Shown piece after piece: positions 1-6,102 of a stretch of DNA of 9,556 nt. The translations under genes were made by a program, and so were the position numbers. Origin of the DNA: Paracoccaceae bacterium (GTDB taxonomy: Bacteria > Pseudomonadota > Alphaproteobacteria > Rhodobacterales > Rhodobacteraceae); assembly GCA_003545125.1 (NCBI GenBank), contig DQCI01000197.1:1-9556 (forward strand), written 5' to 3'. The notes below the pieces were generated by a model that was not told where the DNA came from, did not search any database, and saw only the letters and a list, made by a program, of their open reading frames with translations. Positions within the stretch are counted from its first letter, which is position 1, and every line of letters starts with the position of its first letter.

Positions 1-374
1 AACGTCGCCGCCGCCGAGCCCGCCTCGGCCTTCAGCGCCATCGAGATCTCGGTGCCGTTGTCGCGCACCCCGAGCACGGCCAGCTCCAGCGCATGGGCCT
101 CGATCAGCTCGGCGAGGCGCAAGAGCACCTTCTTGCGCTCTCCCGGCGCGCGGCGCGACCAGCGCCCGTCATCGAAGGCGCGCCGCGCCGCCGCGACCGC
201 GCGGTCGACGTCCCGAGGCTGCGCGCATTCGAGCGTGGTCAGCTCTCGTCCGTCGATGGGCGAGAGAACTTCGAGCGCTTCGCCCGCAGCCGCTTGCCAC
301 GTTCCGTCAATAAAAAGCTTCTGCGGCGCGACAGGTTGGCGGCGAAGCTCGTCGATGCGTGACTGGTCGACCAT
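1..374 (-). CDS. Aldehyde dehydrogenase, PuuC-like, N-terminal part (cut by window edge)
   Basis: Reading the minus strand from the ATG at 374-372 gives 124 codons open to the window edge. The product starts MVDQSRIDELRRQ and continues with FIDGTW (residues 21-26), SPIDG (38-42), an ARRAFDDGRW segment near 64-73 and APGERKKVLLRLAELIE. This is the classic N-terminal start of NAD(P)-dependent aldehyde dehydrogenases, closest in feel to PuuC/betaine-aldehyde types that oxidise amino-aldehydes to acids. The catalytic Cys and Glu lie outside the window, so activity and substrate are unproven. The start is supported by a purine-rich AGAAAGG about 7 nt upstream. It lies inside the frame of tctA, so it is probably co-transcribed with the transporter. 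An oxidation step downstream of an aminotransferase would fit the plus-strand neighbour. Family call is firm; substrate is unknown. Confidence 0.9.
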   Translation of the reverse strand, partial: MVDQSRIDELRRQPVAPQKLFIDGTWQAAAGEALEVLSPIDGRELTTLECAQPRDVDRAVAAARRAFDDGRWSRRAPGERKKVLLRLAELIEAHALELAVLGVRDNGTEISMALKAEAGSAAAT

Positions 375-1879
375 GCGCGGGCCTTTCTTTGTTTTCTGTC
401 GAGGATGACCCGGCGGACGTGCAGGGCCAGCACGAGAAGGATGAGGGCAAACAGGATCGCTGCAATCGGGCGGTCGATGAAATCGAGCGGGGTTTTTACC
501 CGCGCCATCGCCGAGCGGAGTTTCACTTCCATGATGTTGCCAAGCACCATGCCAAGCACGATCGGCACCACCGGCAGATCAAGGCGCTTGAGGATGTACC
601 CGAACACACCGAACCCGGCGGCCAGAAGGCAGTCGGAAAAGGAGTTGCGCAAAGAGTAGACGCCGACGAAGGACAGCGTGAGGATAGCAACACCAAGGAA
701 GCGGTTGGGGATCTTCACCACTTTGACGAGCTGGTTCGTCGCGACCAGCAGGAAGGCCACGACCAGCACGTTCAGGATCAACAGCGCAAGGTAGAGCGCG
801 ACCACGAAGTCCATATCGTTCTGGAACAGCTGCGGGCCGGGGGTGACGTTGTGGACATAGAACACGCTCAGCATCATCGCGGTGAGCGCTTCGCCCGGGA
901 TCCCGAGGGCCAGCAGCGGGATCATCGCCGCGCCCGGCACGGCGTTGTTGGCGGTCTCGGCGGCGATCAGGCCTTCCGACGAGCCGTGGCCAAAATCCTC
1001 GGGGCGCTTGGAGGATTTCTGCGCGTAGGTGTAGGACATGAACTGCGCGGTAAACTCGCCAACGCCGGGGATCATCCCCATCACCACGCCGAAACTCGCC
1101 GACACGCCGGCCACACGCGGGTGGCGCAAAAGCTCGCGGAACCCCTGAAAGAACGAGCCTTTGAGCTTGGTGAGGCGAATTTTTTCATCGTCGCCCATCA
1201 GCAGGATGAAGGCTTGGCTGAGGGCGAACAGGCCGAGCACCACAACAATCAGGTTGACGCCGGACGACAGCCAGGCCTGGTCGAAGGTGTAGCGTTTCGA
1301 GTAGGTCGCAGGATGCAGCCCGATGGTCGAAAGCCAGATGCCGAGACACGCCATGGCGGCGGCGATCAGCGCCTGACGCCGGTGCGCGGTCACCACGAGG
1401 ATGATGCCAAGCAGGGCTGCGAGGAAGATCTCGCGCGAGCCGAACATCGGTGCGATCTTGGCCAGTACCGGGGCCAGCAGGATCAGGCAGAAGACCGAGA
1501 AGATCCCGCCGAAAAAGCTGGACGAATAGGCCAGCGACAGCGCCCGGCGTGCCTCGCCCCGGGTGGTCATCGGGAACCCGTCATAGGTGGTGAGCGCGTT
1601 CACCGCCGTGCCCGGCGTGTTGATCAGGATCGCCGGGATCGAGCCGCCGTACATCGACGAGCCGTAGATGCCGAGCAGCACCGTGAGCCCGACGATCGGG
1701 TCCATCGAGAAGGTCGCGGGCAGCAGGATGGCGATCGCGACGGCGGGGCCAACGCCCGGGATCGCCCCGATCAGTACCCCGCCCACCGAGCCGACCAACA
1801 GCGCCAAGCCGACGTCCCAGCGCATCAGGATGCCGGAGGAGGCCTGGACCTGGGCGAGGAATTCGGTGAGGAGCTCCAT
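239..1879 (-). CDS. tctA: Tripartite tricarboxylate transporter, large permease TctA
   Basis: This is the large integral membrane subunit of a TctABC importer, which takes up carboxylates driven by the ion gradient and fed by a periplasmic binding protein. The 546-residue product has many hydrophobic segments and the two duplicated TctA signatures: GAIPGVGPA (38-46) with GGSIPAILINTPGT (78-91), and GMIPGVGEF (268-276) with ETANNAVPGAAMIPLLALG (308-326). The stop of tctB and a GAGGCGG ribosome site lie just before the ATG, with a 9-nt gap, so the two are translationally close. TctA proteins are usually about 500 residues. Here residues from about 502 on (Arg/Lys/Ser-rich, no membrane segment) are read through the start of the aldehyde dehydrogenase in another frame. 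The tail is probably not functional, or reflects a frameshift or a real long overlap. Confidence 0.95.
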   Translation of the reverse strand: MELLTEFLAQVQASSGILMRWDVGLALLVGSVGGVLIGAIPGVGPAVAIAILLPATFSMDPIVGLTVLLGIYGSSMYGGSIPAILINTPGTAVNALTTYDGFPMTTRGEARRALSLAYSSSFFGGIFSVFCLILLAPVLAKIAPMFGSREIFLAALLGIILVVTAHRRQALIAAAMACLGIWLSTIGLHPATYSKRYTFDQAWLSSGVNLIVVVLGLFALSQAFILLMGDDEKIRLTKLKGSFFQGFRELLRHPRVAGVSASFGVVMGMIPGVGEFTAQFMSYTYAQKSSKRPEDFGHGSSEGLIAAETANNAVPGAAMIPLLALGIPGEALTAMMLSVFYVHNVTPGPQLFQNDMDFVVALYLALLILNVLVVAFLLVATNQLVKVVKIPNRFLGVAILTLSFVGVYSLRNSFSDCLLAAGFGVFGYILKRLDLPVVPIVLGMVLGNIMEVKLRSAMARVKTPLDFIDRPIAAILFALILLVLALHVRRVILDRKQRKARAWSTSHASTSFAANLSRRRSFLLTERGKRLRAKRSKFSRPSTDES

Positions 1880-1888
1880 CCGTCCGCC

Positions 1889-2419
1889 TCAGAGATAGAG
1901 GATGAAAAAATTGCGCAACGTGCCCGGCAGAAGCTCGTAGAGCGCAGCGCCAGGGATCCTGACCTGCAAGAACCCCTTGAACAGCACCACCACGGCAAGG
2001 CCGAAGAGCAGCGAGATCCCCAGCATCTTGGGGCTGCGGTAGCCCATCCGCCACGTCAAGGCGGCAGCGAAGGCGAGGGTGACCGGCAGGTAACCGATCA
2101 GTGGCACCAGCCAGACGTAAGCGAGAAACCAGCCGACGAATTCAAGCACGAAGAGCCAGTTGCGGCCCTCGATCCGGTCGGGGCGGGCGAAGCGTTTGCG
2201 CGGCAGATGCCACAGATGCAGCGCGGTGAAGCCGACCATGCCGAAGACACCGACCGCAGGCCAGAACCGCGCCTGGCTGAACAGATCCTTGCCGTCCTTC
2301 CAGGCCGTCTGGTCCCACAACAGCGCGGCAAGGACGGCTGAGACGGCAAGGAACCCGACCGCGAACGGAAGCTGGCCGCGTTTCGGGCCGCGCGCGCTCT
2401 CGCCGATATCGTCGTTCAT
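1889..2419 (-). CDS. tctB: Tripartite tricarboxylate transporter, small membrane subunit TctB
   Basis: The 176-residue product is the poorly conserved small membrane subunit of the TctABC system; family size is about 140-180 residues. It has a short charged cytoplasmic start and four hydrophobic stretches, roughly at residues 19-35, 52-70, 88-122 (long, possibly two spans broken by PLIGYLP) and 133-151, ending in FFILYL. Identity rests mainly on position: it sits between an unmistakable tctC and tctA, in the usual tctC-tctB-tctA order. A GAGGA ribosome site precedes the ATG. The gap to tctC upstream is 78 nt and holds a possible stem-loop; the gap to tctA is only 9 nt. Confidence 0.9.
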   Translation of the reverse strand: MNDDIGESARGPKRGQLPFAVGFLAVSAVLAALLWDQTAWKDGKDLFSQARFWPAVGVFGMVGFTALHLWHLPRKRFARPDRIEGRNWLFVLEFVGWFLAYVWLVPLIGYLPVTLAFAAALTWRMGYRSPKMLGISLLFGLAVVVLFKGFLQVRIPGAALYELLPGTLRNFFILYL

Positions 2420-2441
2420 GCTGTCCTCGCGGCCTGCCCAA

Positions 2442-2484
2442 TGCGGGGCGAAACACGGGCCGGAGCGCTGCGCCCCGACCCGCA
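2442..2484 (-). promoter_or_regulatory. Possible stem-loop between tctC and tctB
   Basis: The 78-nt gap after the tctC stop holds a 7-bp inverted repeat, CGGGGCG (2444-2450) with CGCCCCG (2471-2477). It also offers an alternative pairing, TGCGGG (2442-2447) with CCCGCA (2479-2484). There is no T-run after it on the minus strand, so it is not a plain intrinsic terminator. A structure here could protect the 3' end of the tctC message and raise the level of binding protein over the membrane subunits, as happens in many binding-protein operons. This is inference, and short GC-rich repeats arise easily by chance in this genome. Confidence 0.35.
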
Positions 2485-2497
2485 GCCCTTGGGAGGG

Positions 2498-3439
2498 TTA
2501 CTCGATCAGTCCGCCAATGGTCGCGAGCGTCGCCTTGTCGGTTTCGATCAGCGCGGCGCTGGCGTCTGCGTCCATCCAGTAGACGAGCGCACCGGTGGTC
2601 TCGGCAACCTCCTGGGCGCGGTCGCTCATCACCGTCTTTATCGCCACAGCGGCGATCTTGTCGCGCACGTCCTGCGGCGTCTCCTTGGTGACGAACAGCC
2701 CGTTCCACAGTGCGATGTCGAGCGAGGCCTCGACCTCGCCGATGGTCGGCGTGTCCGGCACTTTCGAGATCCGCTCGCCGGCGATGGAAACCAGCACCTT
2801 CACGTCGTCGAGACACGGCAGGATCAGCTGCAAAGTGGTGTTGATGACGTCGGCGTCGCCCGAGGCGAGTGTGTTGCAGTCGAGCGCGTCGAAAGCGGCG
2901 TCGGACCCCCAGCTGAAGCCCTTCACGGCGGCCAGCGCCTTGGTCACCTGCGTCGGCGTCAGCACGTCGCCGAAATGGCCCAGAGCCACGTCGTTTTCCA
3001 TCGCATGCGCCGCCAATTCGTCCATGGTGGAATAGGGCGCATCGCTCGAGGTGGCGATCACGAAGGGGTAGGTGAGGAAGATGCCGATGGGGTCGAACTT
3101 CTCCGGGCTGAGCTCATCGATGCCGATCTCATGGCCGATCACCGAAACGGCGGGCACGAACGACCCGATGGTATAGCCGTCGGCCGGGGCCGTGGCCACG
3201 TCGATGGCGCCGGGGAAGGGGCCGCCGCCGCCGCCGGGCTTGTTCACCACCGCGGCGGACACGCCATACTCCGCGGCAAAATCCTCGGCGATCATCCGGG
3301 TCAGCACGTCTTCGAGGTCACCCGGCGGCCACGGCACGATGAAGCTCACGGGCTTTTGCGGATACTCGGCGGCGGCGGGGGCGGCGATGGCGGCCATGGC
3401 AAGAGCCAAGCCCCCGCCCAGGAGGTGAGGGGTCTTCAT
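2498..3439 (-). CDS. tctC: TctC/Bug-family periplasmic solute-binding protein
   Basis: The 313-residue product starts with an export signal: MKTPHLLGGG, an Ala-rich hydrophobic core and a likely cleavage after PAAA near residue 24. The mature start YPQKPVSFIVPWPPG (26-40) is the family hallmark (usually P-x-x-P-V-x-x-I-V-P followed by a G-G-x-x-D loop). KVPDTPTIGE (226-235) is the second recognisable motif. Family members catch carboxylates or other small anions and hand them to TctAB. The ligand loop reads PPGDLEDVLTR (38-48), so the usual double Gly is altered. Two cysteines, C188 and C209, could form a disulfide in the periplasm. Both features may point to an unusual ligand. It is the first gene of the operon and diverges from the IclR regulator; an AGGGAGA ribosome site precedes the ATG. 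Confidence 0.93.
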   Translation of the reverse strand: MKTPHLLGGGLALAMAAIAAPAAAEYPQKPVSFIVPWPPGDLEDVLTRMIAEDFAAEYGVSAAVVNKPGGGGGPFPGAIDVATAPADGYTIGSFVPAVSVIGHEIGIDELSPEKFDPIGIFLTYPFVIATSSDAPYSTMDELAAHAMENDVALGHFGDVLTPTQVTKALAAVKGFSWGSDAAFDALDCNTLASGDADVINTTLQLILPCLDDVKVLVSIAGERISKVPDTPTIGEVEASLDIALWNGLFVTKETPQDVRDKIAAVAIKTVMSDRAQEVAETTGALVYWMDADASAALIETDKATLATIGGLIE

Positions 3440-3458
3440 GGATGTCTCCCTGTTTCAC

Positions 3459-3472
3459 GCCCTTGCAAGGGC
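3459..3472. promoter_or_regulatory. 14-bp perfect palindrome in the tctC leader
   Basis: The sequence GCCCTTGCAAGGGC is a perfect 14-bp palindrome lying 20 bp upstream of the tctC start codon and abutting the three-half-site element. If tctC transcription starts just below the proposed -10 box, this palindrome sits at or just after the start point. There it could be a second operator or a leader hairpin. No binding protein can be named from the sequence. Confidence 0.5.
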
Positions 3473-3497
3473 GGTTCATTATTTGAACCGGCGGTTC
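3472..3497. promoter_or_regulatory. Probable IclR-family operator with three half-sites
   Basis: CGGTTCA (3472-3478) and TGAACCG (3484-3490) form a perfect 7-bp inverted repeat around a 5-bp AT spacer. A third copy of the half-site, CGGTTC (3492-3497), follows in direct orientation to the first. A palindrome plus one direct-repeat half-site is the arrangement described for IclR-family regulators such as PcaU and PobR. The element lies in the divergent gap beside an IclR gene, so it is the natural candidate for that protein's own site. It overlaps the best -10 box for tctC, which would suit repression. Binding is inferred. Confidence 0.6.
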
Positions 3498-3505
3498 TCA
3501 ATCAG
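3478..3505 (-). promoter_or_regulatory. Candidate tctC promoter
   Basis: On the minus strand AATAAT (3483-3478) matches 5 of 6 positions of the -10 consensus. Sixteen bases upstream CTGATT (3505-3500) is a weak -35 box (3 of 6). The -10 lies within the spacer of the inverted repeat at 3472-3490, and the ATG of tctC is 38 nt further on. The weak -35 would fit a promoter that needs an activator, but the call is tentative. Confidence 0.35.
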
Positions 3506-3534
3506 GTTGACAGAGCCGTCGCATATCTGTCAAC
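3506..3534. promoter_or_regulatory. Inverted repeat GTTGACAG-N13-CTGTCAAC with facing TTGACA boxes
   Basis: GTTGACAG (3506-3513) and CTGTCAAC (3527-3534) are perfect 8-bp arms 13 bp apart. Each arm contains a perfect -35 consensus, TTGACA, one on each strand. No good -10 hexamer lies 16-18 bp downstream of either copy, so they may not be real -35 boxes. The element may instead be a regulator site with half-sites spaced about two helical turns apart. It lies midway between tctC and the IclR gene. Confidence 0.5.
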
Positions 3535-3551
3535 AAAAATGGGACAACTTG

Positions 3552-3579
3552 TCGCAGGCCGCGCGCACGGCGGCTGCGA
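3552..3579. other. Stem-loop upstream of the IclR ribosome site
   Basis: TCGCAG-G-CCGC (3552-3562) pairs with GCGG-CTGCGA (3570-3579) to give a 10-bp stem with one bulged G and a 7-base loop. It lies 8 bases before the purine-rich AGAGAGG (3588-3594) that precedes the regulator ATG. It could be a leader structure affecting translation, or another protein-binding palindrome. Sequence alone does not decide. Confidence 0.4.
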
Positions 3580-3607
3580 AATTGTGCAGAGAGGCCGGCC
3601 AACGCTC

Positions 3608-4528
3608 ATGGGAACGACATCCAAAGCTCTATCTTTGCTGGATCTTTTCTCCCAATCGACCCCCAAGATCGGGTTGAGCGAGTTGGCGCGCCGGTCGGGG
3701 TTCAACAAGGCCACCGCGCATCGGCTGATGAGCGACCTCGCCGCGCATGGCTTCGTCGAACAGACCGGACCAGCGCGTGAATACCGTCTCGGACCCGCGG
3801 TTCTGCGGCTCGCGCAGCTGCGCGAAGCGGCGGTGCCGATGCGCGAGGTGGTCGGCCCGATGCTGGCGGAGCTTGCCGCCGAGACCGGCGAAACCGCGCA
3901 TGTCTCCTTGGTGCAGGGCGGTGAGCTGGTTCTGTTCGACTTCGCCTACAGCCAGGCCCACGGCACATTGGTGACGATGGGCGACGCGCCGGTGCTCGCG
4001 CTGCATGCGACAAGCTCGGGCCTCGCGGTTCTGGCCTTCTGCGAACCCGCCTTCGTCGACCGGACGCTGGGCGGCAAGCTCGGCGCGTTCACGGCCAAGA
4101 CCAGGACCGATCCGGAGGTGATCCGCGCGGCGCTCGAACCGGTCCGCCGCGAGGGCGTCGCAGAGTCCGAGGGCGGCTTCGAGACAGACGTGCATTCACA
4201 CGCGATGCCGCTGTTCGATGTCCACCAGCACTGTATCGGTGCGATCGCGGTGGCGGCGCCGGCGGCGCGCATGGACGATGCGCTCAGGGCGACGATCCGT
4301 GCCGCGCTCAGGCGCCAGGCCCCGCGCCTCACCGCGGCGCTCGGCGGGCTGATGCCCGACGGCTTTCCGTGGCCGGATGGCTTTGAGGACACACCCCGCC
4401 CGGCCGGGCGCGCGCAGGCGCCCGACACCCGTTTCAAGATCGCCGCCGCCCCCCGGTGCCCGGCACAGGACAGACCCCCGGCGCGCCAAACACGCAAAGG
4501 CCGGTCACACACAGGGAGCTCCCCATGA
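3608..4528 (+). CDS. IclR-family transcriptional regulator
   Basis: The 306-residue product has the two-domain IclR plan. The N-terminal winged helix-turn-helix covers about residues 5-65 (SKALSLLDLF, then IGLSELARRSGFNKATAHRL at 21-40 and HGFVEQTG). The C-terminal effector-binding domain spans about 75-245, with ETAHVSLVQGGELVLFD, HATSSGLAVLAF, and the typical ESEGGF (187-191 region) and IGAIAVAAP (210-218). IclR proteins bind small acids or aromatics and act as repressors or activators. The ATG at 3608 puts the HTH at the normal distance from the start; an in-frame ATG at 3539 would add 23 atypical residues. The ribosome site AGAGAGG is rather far (13 nt). About 50 Pro/Arg-rich residues follow the expected domain end and look disordered. 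The stop overlaps the aminotransferase start (ATGA), so the two are co-expressed. It most likely controls itself, the aminotransferase and the divergent transporter. Confidence 0.93.
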   Translation: MGTTSKALSLLDLFSQSTPKIGLSELARRSGFNKATAHRLMSDLAAHGFVEQTGPAREYRLGPAVLRLAQLREAAVPMREVVGPMLAELAAETGETAHVSLVQGGELVLFDFAYSQAHGTLVTMGDAPVLALHATSSGLAVLAFCEPAFVDRTLGGKLGAFTAKTRTDPEVIRAALEPVRREGVAESEGGFETDVHSHAMPLFDVHQHCIGAIAVAAPAARMDDALRATIRAALRRQAPRLTAALGGLMPDGFPWPDGFEDTPRPAGRAQAPDTRFKIAAAPRCPAQDRPPARQTRKGRSHTGSSP

Positions 4529-5877
4529 AATCCGCCAATTTCCTCAAGGAAAACAACGCCCGTTCGCTCTGGCACCCGATGGCCCACCCGGCCGACTCGC
4601 AGGCCAATCCGCCCACCATCGTGACCGGCGGCAGCGGTGTGCGGATCACCGATGTCGACGGCCACGAGGTGGTCGATGCGGTGGGAGGCCTGTGGAACGT
4701 CAACCTCGGCTTCTCCTGCGATCCGGTCAAGAAAGCGATCGCCGATCAGCTCGACAAGCTGCCCTATTACTCGACCTTCCGCGGCACCACCAACGACGCG
4801 GTCATCGAGCTGTCCGAAGAATTGCGCGACTTCTTCGCGCCCGACGGGCTCAGCCGCGCCTTCTACACATCGGGTGGGTCGGACAGTGTCGAAACCGCGC
4901 TGCGGCTCGCACGCCAGTACCACAAGATCAAGGGAGAGCCCGGGCGGGTGAAATACCTCAGCCTGAAGAAGGGCTATCACGGCACTCACACCGGTGGGGC
5001 GAGCGTGAACGGCAACGCCAATTTCCGCACCCAGTACGAGCCGCTCCTGCCGGGCTGTTTTCACATCCCCGCGCCCTACACCTACCGTAACCCGTTCAAC
5101 GAGACCGATCCGGAGACATTGGCCGGGCTTTGCCTCATGGCCCTTGAAGACGAGATCGTCTTTCAGGGCGCGGGCACCATTGCCGCCTTCATCATGGAGC
5201 CGATCCTCGGCGCCGGCGGGGTGATCGTGCCGCACAAAAGCTTCATGCCGGGCGTGCGCGAGATCTGTTCCAAGCACGGCATCCTGTTGATCGCCGATGA
5301 GGTCATCACCGCCTTCGGGCGCACCGGGTCCTGGACTGGCTCGCGACACTGGGGGGTCCAGCCCGACCTCATGTGCACGGCCAAGGCGATCACCAACGGC
5401 TACTTCCCCTTCGGCGCGGTGATGATTGCCGACGGCGTGGCCGAGGTTTTCGAAAAAGATACCTCGGGGGCTGCCGCCATCGGCCACGGCTACACCTATT
5501 CTGGCCACCCGGTCGGCGCGGCCGCGGCGCTGGCCTGCCTCGCCGAGACAAAACGCCTCAACGTGCCCGAGAACGCCGCCGCCCGCGGCGCCGAACTCTT
5601 CGCCGGGCTGCAGGCGATTGGAAGCCAATGCGTGGTCTGCGGCGATATCCGCGGCGGCCAGGGCCTGATGTGCGCGTTGGAACTGGTCGCGGACCCCAAG
5701 ACCAAGACACCGATCGACAAGGCCACCATCGGCAAGGTTCAGGAGATCGCCTACCAGGCCGGCGCGATGGTGCGGGTCTCGGGCCCCAACATCATCCTCT
5801 CGCCGCCGCTGGTGCTGACAGCGGACGACGTCCAGGTGATCCTTTCGGCACTCGGGGCCGGGTTCAGGGCACTCTGA
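4525..5877 (+). CDS. Class III pyridoxal-phosphate aminotransferase (omega-amine:pyruvate type)
   Basis: The 450-residue product has normal full length for class III transaminases, which move an amino group from an amine or omega-amino acid to pyruvate or another oxo acid. Visible signatures are GLWNVNLGF (55-63), SGGSDSVETALRLAR (116-130, phosphate-binding turn), YHGTHTGGASVNG (151-163), FIMEPILGAGGVIVP (222-236), LLIADEVITAFGRTG (254-268, with the PLP-ring Asp258), and CTAKAITNGYFPFGAV (284-299), where Lys287 should hold PLP. RVSG near 417-420 is in the usual C-terminal region. The start at 4525 is chosen because AGGGAG sits 6 nt upstream and it makes a 4-nt ATGA overlap with the regulator; an in-frame ATG at 4456 would lie inside the regulator's tail. 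The product aldehyde could feed the aldehyde dehydrogenase on the other strand. Substrate could be a diamine, beta-alanine, taurine or another primary amine. Confidence 0.93.
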   Translation: MKSANFLKENNARSLWHPMAHPADSQANPPTIVTGGSGVRITDVDGHEVVDAVGGLWNVNLGFSCDPVKKAIADQLDKLPYYSTFRGTTNDAVIELSEELRDFFAPDGLSRAFYTSGGSDSVETALRLARQYHKIKGEPGRVKYLSLKKGYHGTHTGGASVNGNANFRTQYEPLLPGCFHIPAPYTYRNPFNETDPETLAGLCLMALEDEIVFQGAGTIAAFIMEPILGAGGVIVPHKSFMPGVREICSKHGILLIADEVITAFGRTGSWTGSRHWGVQPDLMCTAKAITNGYFPFGAVMIADGVAEVFEKDTSGAAAIGHGYTYSGHPVGAAAALACLAETKRLNVPENAAARGAELFAGLQAIGSQCVVCGDIRGGQGLMCALELVADPKTKTPIDKATIGKVQEIAYQAGAMVRVSGPNIILSPPLVLTADDVQVILSALGAGFRAL

Positions 5878-5920
5878 GGCCGCTTTTTTCTTGGCAACAA
5901 ATACGCCCGCCGGAGGCAAT

Positions 5921-5934
5921 ACCCGCCGGCGGGT
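5921..5934. repeat. 14-bp perfect palindrome ACCCGCCGGCGGGT
   Basis: A perfect palindrome lies 43 bp after the aminotransferase stop. It is followed directly by another stem-loop, TTCGCCCA (5937-5944) with TGGGCGAA (5952-5959), 8-bp arms and 7-base loop. Neither has a T-run, so they are more likely 3'-end stabilising hairpins or Rho-assisted ends than intrinsic terminators. Confidence 0.5.
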
Positions 5935-5936
5935 CG

Positions 5937-5959
5937 TTCGCCCAAGCGCGGTGGGCGAA
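5937..5959. terminator. Stem-loop without T-run after the aminotransferase gene
   Basis: The perfect 8-bp arms TTCGCCCA and TGGGCGAA with a 7-base loop would form a stable hairpin in the transcript. It lacks the following U-run, so it is listed as a possible 3'-end structure only. Confidence 0.35.
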
Positions 5960-6031
5960 GCGTGAAGTTAGCGCTACCGATAAAGAAATCAATATGTTGA
6001 CCCCCCGTCCGAGTTCGGGACACCTCGGGAC

Positions 6032-6054
6032 AAGGCCCTTGGAAAGGGCCTTTT
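6032..6054 (+). terminator. Probable intrinsic terminator for the IclR-aminotransferase operon
   Basis: AAGGCCCTT (6032-6040) and AAGGGCCTT (6044-6052) form a perfect 9-bp stem with a 3-base loop, ending in TTTT (6051-6054) on the plus strand. The U-run is short. The position, 155 bp past the aminotransferase stop and before the convergent operon, suits a terminator. On the minus strand there is no U-run after the stem. Confidence 0.55.
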
Positions 6055-6078
6055 CAAACGCGTTTCCAAACGCGTTCG
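6055..6078. repeat. Two tandem 12-bp copies of CAAACGCGTT-type palindrome
   Basis: CAAACGCGTTTC (6055-6066) is followed at once by CAAACGCGTTCG (6067-6078). The first contains the perfect palindrome AAACGCGTTT (6056-6065). It forms the middle part of a continuous palindrome run from 6032 to 6102. Confidence 0.6.
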
Positions 6079-6102
6079 CGAAGCCGCTTCGAAGCGGCTT
6101 CG
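6079..6102. repeat. 24-bp perfect palindrome next to the ferredoxin stop
   Basis: The left arm CGAAGCCGCTTC (6079-6090) is followed without a loop by its exact reverse complement GAAGCGGCTTCG (6091-6102). It ends 4 bp from the ferredoxin stop codon on the minus strand. In the P450 operon transcript it would form the first strong hairpin after the last gene, so a 3'-end or termination role is likely, though no U-run follows. Confidence 0.65.

Noticed and set aside
359..2341. 660-codon plus-strand open frame
   Set aside because: It is antisense to tctA and tctB, is full of His/Gln/Arg/Asp with no domain signature, and is explained by the third-position GC bias of the real genes.
3539..3607. 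Upstream in-frame ATG start for the IclR regulator
   Set aside because: It would add 23 residues unlike the family and lacks a ribosome site. It would also place the hairpin at 3552-3579 inside the gene.
4456..4524. Upstream ATG start for the aminotransferase
   Set aside because: It would add 23 Pro/Thr-rich residues within the regulator gene. The ATG at 4525 has a good ribosome site and the typical family start.
5855..5892. Intrinsic terminator at the T6 run directly after the aminotransferase stop
   Set aside because: Only 4-bp stems (TCAG/CTGA or GGCC/GGCC) lie upstream, which is too weak. The hairpin at 6032-6054 is a better candidate.
3946..5919. 657-codon minus-strand open frame
   Set aside because: It lies antisense to the regulator and the aminotransferase, both of which have clear family motifs. 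Its own product has none.
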